A DNA stretch of 64,000 bases, from NCBI RefSeq assembly GCF_001577835.2, contig NC_029518.1:50590844-50654843 (forward strand). Reading direction: 5' to 3'. The notes under the pieces were generated by a model. It was not told where the DNA came from. It saw nothing but the letters and a program-made list of their open reading frames with translations, and made no database searches. The position numbers were made by a program, and so were the translations under genes. Shown here one piece after another: positions 60,673 to 64,000 of the stretch (its first letter is position 1; each line of letters starts with the position of its first letter). The stretch is from Coturnix japonica (Eukaryota; Chordata; Aves; Galliformes; Phasianidae).

Positions 60673-63600
60673 AGAAGAACCTCTTTAGTATCAGCAAGGC
60701 AGTGTATCAATGCACTTGGCTTCTTAGCTGGTATTCTCTTGACCTCAAGTTCCCTTTAGGGTGTACAGAACACAGTCCCTAAACCCCTGTCCACTTCTTT
60801 CTTTGTGTATTTTTTATTTTGCCGAACTATGTTTTTAACTATTCAGACAGCCTTTTCTTTCACTTCTGGACATGTGATATCATTACTATCTTCTTCCTCT
60901 CTTTCCTTGTATGATAGTTTGGGATAAGAAATAAATATTTCATTTTCCCAGGGACAGAAATTCAAAAGAAATTCTCCCAGATGAGATGAGTGGAGACAAC
61001 TTGGCACTGCAGGATGTCCTGACAGAGCGTCAGGAAGTATTATTACTAAGTGCTCTTCTTGGCATCTGGGCATTTCTGTGTATCATCAGAATAAAATCAG
61101 GCTGTATCTTCCACGCAGAAGCTACGGACTTCTTTCCATTACCCACCTTTCCCTTGTTCTTATTGCTTTTGTGCAAAGATTGACTGTGATAGCATGACGT
61201 GGCACTAACAGAAATTAAGACGGAGTCTCTCCAAATGAGAGCTGATGCTTTATTTTCTCACTCTGTCATCATGAGCCCACTTCCTAAAAAGAAACCCACA
61301 GCCATGATGTGAATTGCTGTCTCAGTGATGAGTAAGACCAAGAGAGATAGAGCAAAGCTGAAAATCATTAGATAACTGTAAGGACTATTTAAAAAAATGC
61401 AAGCCTACGGACCTTGCTGAGCCAAAACCATGCAGGGTAATAGCAGCTTTACCATATGGTGTAAACAACCTCCTTTTAACATTTGCAGTGAATTATAAAA
61501 TAAATAAAAAATTCAAATTATATGCATTTGCAAATGCTGTGGAGTGGAAAGGTTGCTCTGTGTGACCTTTTGTGCCTTGCTGTTTGTGGTTTCTCCTTGT
61601 GCCAACAAGTGGAGCATTTACCAAAGTGCCAGGCTCCCACATGTGTCCTGAGAGAGATCAGGGCACAGGCACACTGCCAGCAACCAGAGGAGCAAAGCAT
61701 GGCCAGCCCACTGCCACAAAGCATTGAGGTCACTGGCAAAGGCAGTGTTTGGATGACCTCCTGAAAACACAGCAGCCTAGGAGCTGAAGGGCTGAGGGCT
61801 ACTGCAATGTCATGTTTGTAGTACTGTGGTACCTTAGCCAACAGACAGCCACTCAGGCAGTAGTTGTGGCAGAAACATTCAGGGGAGGTCATTATACTTG
61901 TCATTTGCTAGGCCTTCCATTCAGCTTTAGTTGGAGAAAATTAAAACAAAGAGCTGTTGTCTTGAGTGGTTCTAAGTGAGATAAAAACCTGAGACTGGCT
62001 AGAGATTGCCTGTGAGTCTGATTTTTACTATGGTTAGCAAAGCTATGCTGAGGTTCCCATCCTGAGATGACATTTAGTCTCACCTGGTATTGAAGCTGCA
62101 GTCCCCAGGAGCTCGCTGTGGTGTAGCCTGACACCTCTGTTTTCCGTGGAGAATACACTGCTTTGCCTTTGCTCATCAGTGCATCCCTGTCCTCCCAAAC
62201 AGCTCTTTATCTGCTGTTTATGGAGTTTGGATGTACTTTATTGCTTTATGGCTTGAAACATAATCTTACTATCTGTCCAATCTTTTTCCCCACATTTTTT
62301 TTCTTCATCAGATGGAGTGAGATTATGTAATGATTTATTTATAACCCCTCACAGCTCAGGTTAAAATTTTCCTATTTATTTAATTAAAAATTGAGTAAAC
62401 TGTCCACAGAAAAATTCCAACAAGCTGAATGGTGTGTGCCAGGAGCCACAGATCTGACTGTTGTTGCCTGCCTCATTTATTTGCAGACAGCTGGCAGGTG
62501 AGATTTAAGAAAACATATGGAACCAAAGTGTGCCAAGAGAGTTCTGGGGGTACCCCCATCCCTATAAGTCACTGGAAGAAATATAACCATGGGTCAGATT
62601 CCCCCTGCCCTGCTCAGTACTGAGATAAAATGTGTCTTCCATCATCTAACTCATGGGAATTCTCACCCAGGTGAATCTGACTGTGATGCTTTCTCTTCAA
62701 GAGCACCATCACTGAGGAAAGAAAGGGAGCCTGGAGCAAGACTACACATCCCAGTATATCCCACACAATATTGGATGGTGCAGGAGACATTTGCCCTGTG
62801 CTTGACTGGTCAGTCTGGAGAGTGTCTCCCAGCTGCACTCCTGACACTCCTCTTTTGTGGCCTGCTATTTTTCTGTCCTTTTTCACATTGCAGTGTCATC
62901 CTCCAGAGGCACTTATAACTTTATATTTTACTTCCCACTCTTCCCACCCTTTGCTGGGCATTATCACCCAATGAAGGTCTTGGAAAAAGAAGGTCACCAA
63001 AGGCCAGATGGAAGATTTTCCTGATATTGGTAGCAGCAAGCACATTAAGGGACTTGACTTACACTTCTGCAGTACAGCAGAGCAACCCTTTGAAATGGAG
63101 ATGGTTTTAGCAGCACAAGAATTGTCCTTGGCATTCAAGTCCATGAACTATACTCACTCTTTTTGGTATGATTGAGAAGAAACTGGAGATGGATGTGTAC
63201 CCTTGGTGGCCTGGAACAGCTGGTGGTGGTACCATGAAAGGAAGTGATTCTGGGACTCATGGCTGTTGGAGTGGGTTTGTTCTGAGGCCAGAGCTGCTGT
63301 GCAGGTCTGCTCACAAGCTGGAAAAACAACCACTGGGCCTATTATTGCTGTTATTATTGGAGAGAGTAAGAGAAAGGGATACATCCATTTCAAAGCTTAA
63401 AAGCATTAGCAATCTCCGCAATATGCCGTGCTGTTCTTGCTGACATGATTAGTTTTCAAAAGAGTCTGCATGATCATCAGATTTTGAAAATATCAGAAAT
63501 TATTTCCCAGAAACCTTCCTTTGTAAAATTGGTTAGTTAAATGTTGTGTAAATTATACTCCTGTTTTTTTAATCCATAGGCTATTAGCAGACATTGGGGA

Positions 63601-64000
63601 GTAACAGTAATGCTGAGCACAGAGAATCAATTTACGATTATGTTTTACAGCGACCTGAAAATGTGTACTGAACAGGAACACATATTGTTTGAATTATCTT
63701 GATCACAGTCTCAGCTTTTTAAAACTTGCTGCAGGTTCATCAACTCAGATCCAGGTATAATTCATGTTGGACACAAGAATATTATTTAAGAATATAATGG
63801 CACCTTTGATAGCAGTCATCATTCATATGTTAAAGTGAAATAAAATAGCTATGTAATATTAAAGGCTGCTAGCCCCAGAGACTTTCTACTTTTTCAAATT
63901 AGGTAGAGCAGTTTTGTGCTCTTCCTCCATGCCTCTTCAACTCAACACCAGGAAGTCTTCTCTGTTGGTGACAAGTTCTTCGTCTAACCTGCTTCATGAA
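60673..64000. other. Unique sequence, no gene seen
   Basis: The longest open frames are 128 codons (61518-61904, minus) and 109 codons (62589-62918, plus). Neither shows a domain I recognise, and overlapping frames on the other strand are of similar length, as expected by chance. No CR1 or other repeat seen up to the window edge. Confidence 0.5.

Noticed and set aside
61518-61904. 128-codon minus-strand open frame with many Cys and His
   Set aside because: The cysteine spacing fits no zinc-finger or disulfide family I know, and an 80-codon frame overlaps on the other strand. Treated as chance.
1-64000. LTR retroelements or endogenous viral remnants
   Set aside because: I looked for paired long terminal repeats, primer-binding-site context and gag/pol/env-like frames and saw nothing I could support.
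1-64000. CRISPR arrays, operons or bacterial-type features
   Set aside because: There are no regularly spaced repeats or bacterial gene organisation. The CR1 and SINE content shows vertebrate nuclear DNA.

Overview
The window looks like AT-rich, gene-poor nuclear DNA of a bird, most likely a galloanseran (chicken-like) species. The main reason is a set of CR1 LINE fragments with the avian 3' end: a GGTTGGACT...TTCCAACC hairpin followed by short ATTCTGTG/ATTCTATG-type tails. A degenerate mariner of the kind known from chicken and two tRNA/CR1 composite SINE copies fit the same picture. No open frame exceeds 141 codons, and the longest one lies inside the dead mariner transposase. I found no convincing host exon, tRNA, rRNA or microRNA gene, so the window is best read as intergenic or deep intronic sequence. 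Families were recognised from memory; no database search was run.

Layout. Positions 1-10366 are unique sequence with simple repeats, the largest being an unbroken pyrimidine tract of about 213 bases (7712-7924) carrying one unresolved base. A mariner-like DNA transposon lies at 10367-11685, with recognisable terminal inverted repeats and a broken transposase. Unique sequence follows, including a possible regulatory cluster (four CAGCTG E-boxes, then two perfect MEF2 sites in opposite orientation, 16341-17000). CR1 fragments cluster at 17475-20790: one plus-strand 3' end, one longer minus-strand copy still readable as reverse transcriptase plus 3' UTR, a second CR1 3' end nested in it, and another minus-strand 3' end.

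From 20791 to 33143 I see no recognisable repeat or gene. A composite SINE lies at 33144-33322 (minus strand), with a second copy at 46894-47064 (plus strand). Each has two tandem tRNA-like units fused to a CR1 3' end. More CR1 3' ends lie at 42632-43079, 45415-45748, 56739-57128 and 60604-60672, all plus strand. An AT-rich block at 59300-59430 contains a perfect 19-bp-arm hairpin.

How the parts relate. CR1 is the only autonomous retroelement seen. The SINE carries the CR1 3' hairpin and tail, so it was presumably copied by CR1 reverse transcriptase while its tRNA-like head supplied the RNA polymerase III promoter. The mariner is an independent cut-and-paste element. I saw no retroviral or LTR element. 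The most interesting item is the dimeric, tRNA-Gly-like, CR1-tailed SINE, because SINEs are scarce in birds.
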